Notes: generated from the sequence alone by a model not told the origin. DNA of 61,252 nt from an uncultured Clostridia bacterium (GCA_946499275.1 CAMMRL010000010.1:1-61252), one strand, 5' to 3'. Positions 1 through 8,549 are shown, numbered from the stretch's first letter. Numbers and translations are program-made.

Positions 1-46
1 GCTGTATCGGTTGAGCAAAAGTCAGCGTGGGATTGGTGTGGTATCT

Positions 47-184
47 TTATCTAAGCGATACCCCACGTTCCCATTTGGAAACGGCTTTGTTGGTTACGCC
101 CAACCGGTCCGCTAATTCCTGCTGCGTCAAATTCTGTTCCTTGCGCAGGGAAGCAATCCGTTGTCCGATTTTCTGACTATCCAT
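47..184 (-). pseudogene. Truncated Xre/Cro-family helix-turn-helix regulator
   Basis: The 45-residue product has a clear Xre-type helix-turn-helix: residues 5-20 form the first helix region, QQELADRLGVTNKAVSKWE (about 21-39) is the turn plus recognition helix, and the family-typical SKWERG follows. Reading stops at TAA (47-49) just after GVSLR, where full-length relatives continue with PDI..L and a further 20 or more residues. It has an ATG with an upstream purine-rich ribosome site (GGGAGGATCC on the minus strand) and a consensus promoter at 267-295. It is either a very short DNA-binding protein or the 5' part of a gene broken near codon 44. The sequence ends 46 bases further left, so a displaced C-terminal part cannot be excluded. 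Confidence 0.6.
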
Positions 185-266
185 AGGGGGATCCTCCCTT
201 TTTGCCGGGCCAAATATTCGGCCTTTCCTTACAGCAGCGGCCTCTGTGCCACCGCTGATATCGTAC

Positions 267-295
267 AGTATAAACCAAAACGGGAAATTTCACAA
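267..295 (-). promoter_or_regulatory. SigA-type promoter of the truncated xre gene
   Basis: On the minus strand, -35 TTGTGA (290-295), a 17-base spacer and -10 TATACT (267-272). Transcription would start about 70 bases before the ATG at 184. A short inverted repeat, ACTCTACG-aag-CGTAGAGT (315-333), lies just upstream of the -35. Confidence 0.65.
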
Positions 296-398
296 CCTAC
301 GCTTCCGCGACCGGACTCTACGAAGCGTAGAGTGTCCTTTCCGTCCTCTACTGCCGGGATTTCCGGATGCCGCGGCATCCGTCCGAGAAATTGGCAAA

Positions 399-435
399 GC
401 CCGGAGGAAGAACGCCGGTGCGTCTTCCTCCGGGC
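399..435 (-). terminator. Terminator of the purine operon
   Basis: A 12-bp perfect stem, gcccggaggaag (399-410) and cttcctccgggc (424-435), starts 18 bases past the purD stop. On the minus strand it is followed by a short T run (TTTGCC). It probably ends the pur transcript. A perfect 18-bp palindrome at 364-381 lies just beyond. Confidence 0.6.
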
Positions 436-452
436 CAAACGGACGATGAGCT

Positions 453-1739
453 TTATTCCGGTTTTGCCGCCGGCCGGCCGATATCCTTGCGGTAATGCGC
501 GTCCTGGAAGCGGATTTTCTCCACCGCGTCGTAGGCTTTGTCCAGCGCCTCGTCCAATGTGGGAGCCAAAGCGGTCACGCCAAGCACCCGGCCGCCGTTG
601 GTAACAAACTTGCCGTTTTCGTATTTGGTGCCGGCGTGGTAAATCACCGCGTCGGAACGCTGGCCCTCGGGGTTCAACCCGCTGATCGGGATTCCCTTTT
701 TATACGCCGCCGGATAGCCGCCGGACGCCATAACCACGCAGGCGCAGGCTTCCTCCACCCATTCCAGTGTTAAGGCGTCCAGCCGTTCCTCCTGGATCGC
801 GCAAAGAATGTCGATCAGGTCGGTTTTCAGCCGGGGCAGCACCACCTGGGTTTCCGGATCGCCGAAACGGCAGTTGTACTCGATGACTTTCGGCCCATTC
901 GGGGTAAGCATTAGTCCAAAGAAAAGGCAGCCTTTGAAGGGGCGGCCTTCCTTGTTCATCGCTTCGATCGTCGGGCGGAAAATCTTTTCCATGCAGAACG
1001 CCGCCGCTTCTTCGTCATAGAAGGGGTTCGGGCTGATCGTCCCCATCCCGCCGGTATTCGGGCCCATATCCCCATCAAACGCCCGCTTGTGGTCCTTGGC
1101 GGACACCATCGGGCTGATCGTTTTCCCGTCGGTAAAGGCGAGCACCGAAACCTCCGGCCCGGTGAGGAATTCCTCCACCACAACCCGGCTGCCGGACGCA
1201 CCGAAAACCCGGTCTTCCATAATGCTCTTGACCGCGGCACAGGCTTCCTCATAATTGTCGCAGAGGATAACCCCTTTGCCGAGCGCCAGGCCGTCCGCCT
1301 TGATCACGGCCGGATAGGCGTCCTGCCGCTTGATATAATCCAGCGCCTCCTGCGGCTGGTCGAAGACTTCGTATCCCGCGGTGGGGATGCCGTACTTTTT
1401 CATCAGGTGCTTGGAAAACACCTTGCTGCCTTCCAGGATCGCGGCGTTCTTCCGTGGCCCGAAAGCCGGGATGCCGGCCGCTTCCAACGCGTCCACCATC
1501 CCGGCGACCAGCGGGTCGTCCGGCGCAACGAATACCAAATCAGCCGCGAGCTTTTTCGCCAGGGCGACCATGCCGTCGATATCGTCCGCCTTTACGTCGA
1601 AGCATTCCGCATCCCGCGAGATGCCGCCGTTGCCCGGCGCACAGTACAATTTGCCGCAGCGGGGGCTTTCCTTCAGCTTGCGGATAATCGCATGTTCGCG
1701 CCCACCGCCGCCGACAACCAATATATCCATTTTCTCCAT
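453..1739 (-). CDS. purD: Phosphoribosylamine--glycine ligase (GAR synthetase)
   Basis: This ATP-grasp enzyme joins glycine to 5-phosphoribosylamine to give GAR, the second step of de novo purine synthesis. The 428-residue length is normal. It opens with ILVVGGGGREHAI (about 5-17), the family's glycine-rich start. The ATP-grasp core follows with KADGLALGKGV (about 145-155), then GPNTGGMG near residue 232 and EYNCRFGDPETQ near residue 288. It is the last gene of the leftward pur operon: its start lies 39 bases after the AICAR transformylase stop, and a hairpin terminator follows. Confidence is high. Confidence 0.97.
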   Translation of the reverse strand: MEKMDILVVGGGGREHAIIRKLKESPRCGKLYCAPGNGGISRDAECFDVKADDIDGMVALAKKLAADLVFVAPDDPLVAGMVDALEAAGIPAFGPRKNAAILEGSKVFSKHLMKKYGIPTAGYEVFDQPQEALDYIKRQDAYPAVIKADGLALGKGVILCDNYEEACAAVKSIMEDRVFGASGSRVVVEEFLTGPEVSVLAFTDGKTISPMVSAKDHKRAFDGDMGPNTGGMGTISPNPFYDEEAAAFCMEKIFRPTIEAMNKEGRPFKGCLFFGLMLTPNGPKVIEYNCRFGDPETQVVLPRLKTDLIDILCAIQEERLDALTLEWVEEACACVVMASGGYPAAYKKGIPISGLNPEGQRSDAVIYHAGTKYENGKFVTNGGRVLGVTALAPTLDEALDKAYDAVEKIRFQDAHYRKDIGRPAAKPE

Positions 1740-1778
1740 GCCAAACTCCGTTTCCCCGGCGGATGCCGCCGGTAGCGC

Positions 1779-2957
1779 TTAGTGGTGGAACAGCCGGATG
1801 CCGGTAAAGGCCATCGCGATGCCGTATTTATTGCAGGTGTCGATCACGTTGTCGTCCCGGATGGAACCGCCCGGCTCCGCGATATAAGAAACCCCGGTGC
1901 GGTGGGCGCGTTCAATGTTGTCCCCAAACGGGAAGAACGCGTCGGATCCCAGGGAAACGCCGTCCAGGGTATCCAGCCATTCCCGCTTTTCCTCGCGGGT
2001 AAGGGGTTCCGGCTTTACGGTGAAGAACTGCTCCCATACGCCGTCGGCCAGCACGTCCATATAATCGTCCGAAATGTACACATCGATCGTATTGTCCCGG
2101 TCCGGACGGCGGATATCCTCGCGGAAGGGCAGCGCCAACACCCGCGGATGCTGGCGGAGATACCAGATATCCGCCTTATTGCCCGCCAGCCGGGTGCAGT
2201 GGATACGGCTCTGCTGGCCGGCGCCCACGCCGATGACCTGCCCGCCCTTGGCGTAGCAGACCGAATTGGACTGGGTATATTTCAGGGTAATCAGGGAAAG
2301 CACCAGATCCTGCTTCGCCGCGTCCGGGATGGTGCGGCAGGCGGTGACTACGTTTTCCAGCATCGCGTTGTTGATAACCAGTTCATTGCGGCCCTGTTCA
2401 AAGGTGATCCCGAACACGTCCTTATGCTCCACCGGAGCGGGAGTGTAATCCGGGTCGATTTTTACAATATTATACGTCCCGCGGCGCTTGCCTTTCAGGA
2501 TCTCCAGCGCTTCGTCGGTGTATCCGGGGGCGATGATGCCGTCCGACACCTCTCGGGCCAGCAGCGTCGCGGTTTCCTTATCGCATTCATCGGACAGGGC
2601 TACCCAATCGCCGTAGGAGGACATCCGGTCCGCTCCCCGCGCGCGGGCATAGGCGCAGGCGATCGGGGAAAGTTCCAGATCGTCCACAAAATAGATCTTC
2701 TTCAGCACATCGGACAGCGGGATGCCGAGCGCAGCCCCCGCCGGGCTGACGTGCTTAAAGGAAGCCGCAGCGGGCAGGCCGGTGGCCGCCTTCAGCTCCT
2801 TGACAAGCTGCCAGCTGTTGAACGCGTCCAGGAAATTGATATAGCCCGGACGGCCGTTGAGCACTTCGATCGGCAGTTCGCCGCCGTTCCCCATAAAGAT
2901 GCGGGAGGGCGTCTGATTGGGGTTGCAGCCGTATTTCAGCATCAATTCCTTCGCCAT
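1779..2957 (-). CDS. purH: Stand-alone AICAR transformylase (PurH C-terminal type)
   Basis: It transfers a formyl group from 10-formyl-THF to AICAR, the penultimate purine step. At 392 residues it corresponds only to the transformylase half of ordinary bifunctional PurH (about 520 residues): the N-terminal MGS-like IMP cyclohydrolase domain is absent. The catalytic signature KHVSPAGAALG is at about 68-78, and QQSRIHCTRLAGNKADIWYLR-like substrate-site residues lie near 250-270. The missing cyclohydrolase is supplied by the next upstream gene (2982-3692), a PurO family protein, so the pair completes IMP synthesis as two separate proteins. A pseudogene is ruled out because the transformylase domain is complete and has a normal start and ribosome site (GAAAGGATGGC). 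Confidence 0.93.
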   Translation of the reverse strand: MAKELMLKYGCNPNQTPSRIFMGNGGELPIEVLNGRPGYINFLDAFNSWQLVKELKAATGLPAAASFKHVSPAGAALGIPLSDVLKKIYFVDDLELSPIACAYARARGADRMSSYGDWVALSDECDKETATLLAREVSDGIIAPGYTDEALEILKGKRRGTYNIVKIDPDYTPAPVEHKDVFGITFEQGRNELVINNAMLENVVTACRTIPDAAKQDLVLSLITLKYTQSNSVCYAKGGQVIGVGAGQQSRIHCTRLAGNKADIWYLRQHPRVLALPFREDIRRPDRDNTIDVYISDDYMDVLADGVWEQFFTVKPEPLTREEKREWLDTLDGVSLGSDAFFPFGDNIERAHRTGVSYIAEPGGSIRDDNVIDTCNKYGIAMAFTGIRLFHH

Positions 2958-2981
2958 GAAAAGCCATCCTTTCTTTGCCGG

Positions 2982-3692
2982 TTAATTCGGATTTTTATTC
3001 ACTATGCGGGTTTGCGTCTCCCCGGTCTCCCGGTCGATATACCGCGTAAAGAGGGAAACCTTGTTTTCACTATCTAGACTGTTCCATACCGCGGCAGTAA
3101 AGGCATCGATATCCCCTTCCAGCCGCACTTCGGCCGGTTCCCCTTCGAACGAAGGCAGCGGGTTGCCGTCCGCCTGGTAGGTGTGGATGAAGTGGCCCTG
3201 GCCGGCGAGGGGCGTGTCGTACTCGTAAAAATACCGGCGGGAGGAAGCGGGGTCGCCGTCCGCCGATTTCAGGATCGACAGGCGGTACCGGTCATGCCGC
3301 GGCTCCACCAGCCCGGAAATACGGGGCGTGAAATTCGGGCCGTCCGGCTCAAAGGTGCGGGTGCGCAGCGCGTCCTCAAAGGATTTGCCCTGCTCCATAT
3401 ACTCGACGATGGTGTCGGTCTGGTCGCCGTTGGTAACCACCGTCGCGTTCCCCAGCACCCGGACCGGCGCATAAATAATTAAGGACGGATCCACCATTTT
3501 GCTTTCATCAAATGCCTTGGTCTTGATCCCAGCGCCGTCTTCCACAAACACGCGGTTGCGGCTGTTTTCGCTGCGGCCCATGATGAAATAGGCGATCACC
3601 ATGGATTTGCCGTCCCCGCTTTTCCCAAGGATAATGCCCCGGCCGGGGTAGGTGGTGGCGGAAAGCTCGTCCGAAAGGTTGCGAATATTCAT
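2982..3692 (-). CDS. purO: IMP cyclohydrolase, PurO family
   Basis: This protein closes the ring of FAICAR to give IMP. Its 236 residues match the archaeal-type IMP cyclohydrolase (PurO, Pfam IMP_cyclohyd) and are unrelated to the N-terminal domain of PurH. The PurO-like N-terminus runs through SATTYPGRGIILGKS (about 11-25), then FIMGRSENSRNRVF near 36-50, with GDGDPAS- and FTPRISGLV-like segments in the middle. It lies between purN and the stand-alone AICAR transformylase, which lacks this activity, so context and sequence agree. There is no signal peptide or membrane segment; the protein is cytosolic. Confidence 0.9.
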   Translation of the reverse strand: MNIRNLSDELSATTYPGRGIILGKSGDGKSMVIAYFIMGRSENSRNRVFVEDGAGIKTKAFDESKMVDPSLIIYAPVRVLGNATVVTNGDQTDTIVEYMEQGKSFEDALRTRTFEPDGPNFTPRISGLVEPRHDRYRLSILKSADGDPASSRRYFYEYDTPLAGQGHFIHTYQADGNPLPSFEGEPAEVRLEGDIDAFTAAVWNSLDSENKVSLFTRYIDRETGETQTRIVNKNPN

Positions 3693-3722
3693 TGGCTGAT
3701 TCCTCTTTCTATGAATTGCGGT

Positions 3723-4352
3723 TCATTCCGCGTCGATTACGGCTTTGTTGCCCTCCAGATGGATTTTCCCCTCGCAGAACAAGGAAACCGCCTTGGGCAG
3801 CAGCTCCCACTCCGCCTGGCGCATCACGCGGAGTTGGAGGGTTTCCGGCGTATCCTGCGGTTGGATGGGCACCGCCTTTTGCAGGATGATCGCGCCGCCG
3901 TCCGGTATCTCGTTCACAAAATGGACGGTCGCCCCTGTAACCTTCACGCCGTAATCCAGCGCCGCCCGGTGGACGCGCAGGCCGTAAAATCCCTTTCCGC
4001 AGAAGGCGGGGATCAGGGACGGATGGACATTGAGAATCCGGTTGGCATAGGCATGGACGATCTCTTCCCCCAGGATGCACAGGAACCCGGCCAGCACCAC
4101 CAAATCCGCTTCGCAACGGTTGAGTTCCGTCAGCAGTTCCGCGTCGAAGTCCGCCGCGCTGGCAAACGCCTTGCGGTCGATCACCGTGCCAGGAACGCCG
4201 TGGCACGCTGCCCGTTCCAGTGCGTAGGCTCCGGGCGAAGAGGAGATCACGCGGACGATCCGCCCGCCGCGGATCTCGCCCGCGTCTTCCGCATCCAGCA
4301 GGGCCTGGAGGTTGGTGCCGCCGCCCGATACCAAAACGACGATGTTTAACAT
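3723..4352 (-). CDS. purN: Phosphoribosylglycinamide formyltransferase (GART)
   Basis: It formylates GAR using 10-formyl-THF, the third purine step. The 209 residues open with [18 protein letters not shown] (about 4-21), the phosphate-binding loop. [10 protein letters not shown] (about 102-111) carries the conserved Asn and His catalytic residues, and NEIPDGGAI (about 138-146) holds the catalytic Asp. The [21 protein letters not shown] stretch is a little unlike the usual SLLPSFKG form but keeps the key residues. Its ATG overlaps the purM stop by 7 bases (4346-4352), indicating translational coupling. Confidence 0.96.
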   Translation of the reverse strand: MLNIVVLVSGGGTNLQALLDAEDAGEIRGGRIVRVISSSPGAYALERAACHGVPGTVIDRKAFASAADFDAELLTELNRCEADLVVLAGFLCILGEEIVHAYANRILNVHPSLIPAFCGKGFYGLRVHRAALDYGVKVTGATVHFVNEIPDGGAIILQKAVPIQPQDTPETLQLRVMRQAEWELLPKAVSLFCEGKIHLEGNKAVIDAE

Positions 4353-5389
4353 AGCACCACGCCCTCGTCCCCTTTGGCCACCTGGCCGAGGATCACGGCT
4401 TGCTCGCCCGTCCCGTTCAACACACGAACCGTCTCGTCCGCTTTATCGGCGGCGACGGCGATGCACAGGCCGGTGCCCATGTTGAAGGTATTGAACATAT
4501 CGTGCTCCGAAATACCGCCTACCTTCTGAATCAGGTCAAAAATCGGCAGGACCGGCACGTTCTTCTTCTCAATCACCGCCTGCATCCCGTCGGGAAGCAT
4601 CCGCGGGATATTCTCGTAATACCCGCCTCCGGTGATATGCGATATGCCGTGGATCCCGACTTTGCGGATCAGTTCCAGGATCGGCTTGACATAGATTTTG
4701 GTTGGCGTGAGCAGCGTTTCTCCCAAGGTGGCGCCGAGTTCTTCATAATACACCGCAATCGTCTTCTCCGACACATCGAACACCTTGCGCACCAGGGAGA
4801 AGCCGTTGGAATGCACGCCGCTGGAAGCCACGCCGATTAAAGCGTCCCCTTCTCGAATCAGGCCGCAGTCCACAATCTTCTCTTTATCGCCCAGGCCCAC
4901 GCAGAAGCCGGCGAGATCATACTCGTCCACCGGGTAAAACCCGGGCATTTCCGCCGTCTCACCGCCGATCAGCGCGCAACCGGCCTGGACGCAGCCTTCC
5001 GCCACGCCCGCTACGATGGACGCGATCTTCTCCGGGACATTTTTCCCACAGGCGATATAGTCCAGGAAAAAGAGCGGCTGCGCCCCGGAACAGGCCACGT
5101 CGTTGGCGCACATGGCCACGCAATCGATGCCGACAGTATCGTGCTTGTCCATCAGGAACGCCAGCTTCAGCTTGGTCCCCACCCCGTCGGTGCCGGAAAC
5201 CAGCACCGGCTTATTTATTCCGGTCAGATCCGGTTCAAACAGGCCGCCGAACCCGCCCAGGCCGGAGATCACGCCCGGGATCGTGGTCCGCGCCACATGG
5301 GACTTCATCAGTTCCACCGCTTTATATCCCGCCGTTACGTCCACGCCGGCAGCGGCATAACTCGCGCTCGCGCTGTTTTTCTTTTCCAC
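4346..5389 (-). CDS. purM: Phosphoribosylformylglycinamidine cyclo-ligase (AIR synthetase)
   Basis: It makes AIR from FGAM with ATP, the fifth purine step. The 347 residues contain the PurM-type ATP-binding N-terminal half: [15 protein letters not shown] (about 15-29), [12 protein letters not shown] (about 44-55), [12 protein letters not shown] (about 66-77) and the glycine-rich [11 protein letters not shown] (about 140-150). The C-terminal half carries [16 protein letters not shown] (about 248-263). Its end overlaps purN and its start lies about 70 bases after the purF-like gene. FGAM synthetase (purL), which makes its substrate, is not in this window. Confidence 0.97.
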   Translation of the reverse strand: MEKKNSASASYAAAGVDVTAGYKAVELMKSHVARTTIPGVISGLGGFGGLFEPDLTGINKPVLVSGTDGVGTKLKLAFLMDKHDTVGIDCVAMCANDVACSGAQPLFFLDYIACGKNVPEKIASIVAGVAEGCVQAGCALIGGETAEMPGFYPVDEYDLAGFCVGLGDKEKIVDCGLIREGDALIGVASSGVHSNGFSLVRKVFDVSEKTIAVYYEELGATLGETLLTPTKIYVKPILELIRKVGIHGISHITGGGYYENIPRMLPDGMQAVIEKKNVPVLPIFDLIQKVGGISEHDMFNTFNMGTGLCIAVAADKADETVRVLNGTGEQAVILGQVAKGDEGVVLC

Positions 5390-5460
5390 TTTTACACACG
5401 CCTTTCCTTCGATTCATCACGGTTTCCCAGGCACCCTACGGCGGCGTGCCGGGGCTTTCC

Positions 5461-6870
5461 CTATTCCTTGCCTGTCCAGCAATAGGTGCAGACCCTATCC
5501 GGGTCGATGCCGATGGACGCCAGCATGCTTTCCAGCGTCTGGAACCGCAGGGTGGTCATCCGCATCCGCCGGCGGATGCCTTCCACCATCTTCTCATACC
5601 GGCCGCTGCGCGCGTCGCAGTATTCTTCGAGATACCGGAAGCCCTCGTCCCCTTCGATTTCCTGGATTACCGACCGGGAAATCAGATCCATATCCGACGT
5701 GGAGCGGGAAAAATTCAGGTATTTGCATCCGAAAAGAATCGGCGGGCAGGCAGGGCGGATATGCACCTCTTTCGCCCCGCTGTCGTACAAGAAGTCCACC
5801 GTCTCCCGCATCTGGGTGCCGCGCACCACCGAATCGTCGATGAACAGCAGGCTTTTGTCCCGGATCAGCGGCTCCACAGGGATCAGTTTCATATGGGCCA
5901 CCTGGTTGCGGATCGACTGGTTCTGCGGCATAAAGCTGCGCGGCCAGGTGGGGGTATACTTGATAAACGGCCGGGCGAACGGGATCCCCGACTCGTTCGC
6001 GTAGCCGATGGCGTGGGCCGTGCCGGAATCCGGGACCCCCGCGACAAAATCCACCCGGATATCCGGGTCGTTTTTCGCCAGCTCCCGCCCGCAGTCGTAC
6101 CGCATCTGCTCCACGTTCACCCCCTCGTAAGAGGAGGTGGGATAGCCGAAATACGTCCACAGGAAGGCGCAGATTTTCATCTTCTTCCCCGGGGGAGTTA
6201 GCACCTTGTAGCCGTCCACGGTGACAAAATCGATTTCCCCCGCACCGAGACTATGCTCGTCCTTATACCCCAGGTTCAAATAAGCGAAAGATTCGAAAGA
6301 AACGCAGTATGACCCTTCCTTTTTCCCGATAATCAGGGGGGTACGCCCCATCCGGTCGCGGGCGGCGTACATCCCCTCCCGTGTCAATAGGAGGATGGTC
6401 ATCGACCCGTCGATCTGTTCCTGCGCATACTGGAGCCCTTCGACGATGGAATCCTTCTGGTTAATCAGGCTGGCGGTCAGTTCGGTAGCGTTGACCTCGC
6501 CGCCGCTCATCTCCAAAAAGTGGGAAGCGCCGCTTTGGAACGTCTGGCTGACCAGCTCTTCCATATTGTTAATCCGCCCCACGGTGGTGATGGCATAATT
6601 CCCCAAATGGGAGCGCACCATCAGCGGCTGCGGATCGGTATCGCTGATACAGCCGATCCCCATCGTCCCTTCCATCTCGCCCACGTCACGTTCAAACTTT
6701 GTGCGGAAGGGGGAATTCTCAATATTGTGAATCGCCCGCTGAAATCCCTTTTCCGCGCTGAACACCGCCATTCCGCCTCGACGGGTGCCCAGATGGGAGT
6801 GATAATCCACGCCGAAAAACAGATCCGTCACACAGCTTTCGCTGGATACGACGCCAAACAAACCGCCCAT
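5461..6870 (-). CDS. purF: PurF-like amidophosphoribosyltransferase lacking the catalytic N-terminal cysteine
   Basis: By position and fold this is glutamine PRPP amidotransferase, which makes phosphoribosylamine. The 469-residue protein has the N-terminal glutaminase-like domain and a C-terminal phosphoribosyltransferase domain with the PRPP loop LLFIDDSVVRGTQMRET (about 313-329). Normal PurF is processed to start with Cys (CGIFGV), the glutamine-hydrolysing nucleophile. Here the protein starts MGGLFGVVS, with Gly at that place, and the HNGNLTN site reads TTVGRINN, so the glutaminase centre looks dead. Either it uses free ammonia, gets ammonia from a partner, or is a paralogue whose active copy lies elsewhere. 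The start with a ribosome site (AAAGGAATGG) and the operon context make it a real gene. Confidence 0.9.
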   Translation of the reverse strand: MGGLFGVVSSESCVTDLFFGVDYHSHLGTRRGGMAVFSAEKGFQRAIHNIENSPFRTKFERDVGEMEGTMGIGCISDTDPQPLMVRSHLGNYAITTVGRINNMEELVSQTFQSGASHFLEMSGGEVNATELTASLINQKDSIVEGLQYAQEQIDGSMTILLLTREGMYAARDRMGRTPLIIGKKEGSYCVSFESFAYLNLGYKDEHSLGAGEIDFVTVDGYKVLTPPGKKMKICAFLWTYFGYPTSSYEGVNVEQMRYDCGRELAKNDPDIRVDFVAGVPDSGTAHAIGYANESGIPFARPFIKYTPTWPRSFMPQNQSIRNQVAHMKLIPVEPLIRDKSLLFIDDSVVRGTQMRETVDFLYDSGAKEVHIRPACPPILFGCKYLNFSRSTSDMDLISRSVIQEIEGDEGFRYLEEYCDARSGRYEKMVEGIRRRMRMTTLRFQTLESMLASIGIDPDRVCTYCWTGKE

Positions 6871-7004
6871 GGTACGACCATTCCTTTCTTACCCGGGATC
6901 GAAGAACCGCACCCTTTTGCCCCAGAAGAACCGATTTCGCTTCCGGCGCCAGGATACCAATTCCAGGACGAAAGCCTGCTGCTTTCCGCCCCCGTTCCTA
7001 CATA

Positions 7005-7078
7005 AACGAATCATGAACGATGATGGAAATCGTTTATGATTCGTTGGCGGCCGAATACTGAAAGCATCCGGCCGCCGG
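7005..7078 (-). other. Two tandem stem-loops between purC and the purF-like gene
   Basis: In the 227-base gap inside the operon, a 17-bp stem with one mismatch (arms 7005-7021 and 7029-7045) is followed by an 8-bp GC stem, GGCGGCCG/CGGCCGCC (about 7047-7077). Neither has a T run, so they look like RNA stability or processing elements, not terminators. Confidence 0.6.
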
Positions 7079-7097
7079 GTTTCCATCCATTCGGCGA

Positions 7098-7808
7098 TTA
7101 ATCGCCCATCAGGCGGCGCATCATCTCCTGATACGCCTCCACTTCGCCGCCCATATTCCGGCGGAAACGATCCTTATCCAGCTTTTCGTGGGTGTGTACA
7201 TCCCAGAAGCGGCAGGTATCGGGGGAAATTTCGTCCGCAAGCACAATAGTGCCGTCCGAAGTCTTGCCGAACTCCAGCTTGAAGTCCACCAATTCAACGT
7301 CCAGCTTGAGGAAATAAGCCTTCAGGAACTCGTTGACGTGGAAGGCGTATTTCGCAATGGTATCCATATCCTCCCGTGTCGCCAGTCCGAGGGCCAGCAC
7401 GTGGTACTCGTTGATCAGCGGGTCGCCGAGATCGTCGTTTTTATAGCTGAACTCCAGGGACGGCTGCTTGAGAGGGGTTCCCTCTTCCACGCCGAAACGT
7501 TTGGAGAAAGAGCCGGCGGCGATGTTGCGGACAATCACTTCCAGGGGTACGATCGTCACCTTTTTCACCACGGTCTCCCGTTCGGAAAGCTCTTTGACAT
7601 AATGGGTCGGCACGCCGTCTTTTTCGAGAAGCTGCATCAGGAAATTGCTCATCCGGTTGTTGACAACGCCTTTGCCCAGGATGGTGCCCTTTTTCTCGCC
7701 GTTAAAGGCGGTGGCGTCATCCTTGTAATCCACAATCAGTAGTTCCGGGTCGTCGGTGGCGAACACTTTCTTGGCTTTTCCCTCGTAAAGCTGTGCACGT
7801 TTTTCCAT
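7098..7808 (-). CDS. purC: SAICAR synthetase
   Basis: It couples aspartate to CAIR with ATP to form SAICAR. The 236-residue length is typical of the short bacterial form. Recognisable segments are LYEGKAKKVF (about 7-16) at the ATP loop, VDYKDDATAFNG (about 26-37), VVKKVTIVPLEVIVRNIAAGS (about 81-101) with the IVRN..AGS signature, and ELVDFKLEFGK plus LADEISPDTCRFWD (about 175-210) at the aspartate/Mg site. It has an AGGAGG-like ribosome site (CAGGAGGAAAC) 51 bases after purE and belongs to the pur operon. Confidence 0.97.
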   Translation of the reverse strand: MEKRAQLYEGKAKKVFATDDPELLIVDYKDDATAFNGEKKGTILGKGVVNNRMSNFLMQLLEKDGVPTHYVKELSERETVVKKVTIVPLEVIVRNIAAGSFSKRFGVEEGTPLKQPSLEFSYKNDDLGDPLINEYHVLALGLATREDMDTIAKYAFHVNEFLKAYFLKLDVELVDFKLEFGKTSDGTIVLADEISPDTCRFWDVHTHEKLDKDRFRRNMGGEVEAYQEMMRRLMGD

Positions 7809-7859
7809 TGTTGTTTCCTCCTGTTATTTATCAAGATGATGGTTGCGGTACCGGGTGGA

Positions 7860-8366
7860 TCAGCCGTTCAGCTCCGCCGCCAGCTTGCGGTCTTTTTCGA
7901 GGACGGCGGTTTCCATTTCCCGCTTCATCGCTTTGAGCTGTTCCTGAAGCCCCGCATCGTCCACCGCCAGGATCTGCGCGGCGAGGATCGCGGCGTTTTC
8001 CGCCCCGTCGATCGCCACGGTCGCCACGGGGATGCCGGACGGCATCTGTACGGTGGAAAGCAGCGAATCCAGCCCGTCCATCGTGGAGGACTTGATCGGG
8101 ATGCCGATAACCGGCAGGATCGTATGGGCCGCGATAACGCCGGCCAGGTGCGCGGCCTTCCCCGCCGCGGCGATAATGACGCCGAAGCCGTTTGACGCGG
8201 CGTTCCAGGCAAAATCCATGGCGGCCGCCGGGGTACGATGGGCGGACATCACGTGTGTCTCCACCGGGATGCCGAAGGATTTGAGTTTGTTAATCGCTTT
8301 GGAAACCACCGGCAGGTCGCTGTCGCTGCCCATGATGACGGCTACTTTTTTCTTTGCATTTTCCAT
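7860..8366 (-). CDS. purE: N5-carboxyaminoimidazole ribonucleotide mutase (class I PurE)
   Basis: It converts N5-CAIR to 4-carboxy-AIR. The 168-residue single-domain protein carries the class I signature: MGSDSDLPVVSKA (about 12-24) and THVMSAHRTP (about 37-46) with the catalytic His, then AAGKAAHLAGVIAAHT (about 66-81) and P(V)IGIPIKSSTMDGLDSLLS (about 84-103). The partner purK, which makes N5-CAIR, is not in the window. It is the first recognised enzyme gene of the operon, 18 bases after the stop of a 54-codon leader ORF that carries a terminator-like hairpin. Confidence 0.97.
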   Translation of the reverse strand: MENAKKKVAVIMGSDSDLPVVSKAINKLKSFGIPVETHVMSAHRTPAAAMDFAWNAASNGFGVIIAAAGKAAHLAGVIAAHTILPVIGIPIKSSTMDGLDSLLSTVQMPSGIPVATVAIDGAENAAILAAQILAVDDAGLQEQLKAMKREMETAVLEKDRKLAAELNG

Positions 8367-8384
8367 TGCCTTTATCCCCTTCCT

Positions 8385-8549
8385 CTATTTCTCAATACGC
8401 GAAAACGAAGCAGGCTGCGGATACAAAGTTTCCGCAGCCTGCAATTTTACCGCTTGTATTTTTCCTGCAGAAAGCCCGCGGGCGCAGCATTTGCGCACTT
8501 TGCCGCCATAGGAACCAAGCATAAACCCGCTCACGTCAAACGACCGCAT
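8385..8549 (-). CDS. Leader ORF in front of purE (54 residues), candidate attenuation peptide
   Basis: An ATG at 8549 follows a perfect AGGAGG ribosome site by 7 bases and lies about 23 bases after the predicted transcription start of the promoter at 8579-8607. The 54-residue product begins MRSFDVSGFMLGSYGGKVRK and continues CCARGLSAGK; I do not recognise a family and see no membrane segment. The last third of the ORF spans the 12-bp hairpin at 8410-8442, so a translating ribosome would unfold the hairpin. The ORF ends 18 bases before purE. It could be a small operon protein or a regulatory leader peptide; the hairpin favours the second. No purine riboswitch core was seen here. Confidence 0.55.
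   Translation of the reverse strand: MRSFDVSGFMLGSYGGKVRKCCARGLSAGKIQAVKLQAAETLYPQPASFSRIEK
8410..8442 (-). terminator. Attenuator-like hairpin upstream of purE
   Basis: A perfect 12-bp stem, gcaggctgcgga (8410-8421) and tccgcagcctgc (8431-8442), with a 9-base loop. On the minus strand it is followed by TTCGTTTTCGCG, a moderately T-rich tail. It lies 44 bases before purE, inside the 3' part of the leader ORF, and is a candidate transcription attenuator. Confidence 0.55.

Noticed and set aside
1782..3077. Rightward open frame over the AICAR transformylase
   Set aside because: Shadow of a gene with clear motifs and operon context.
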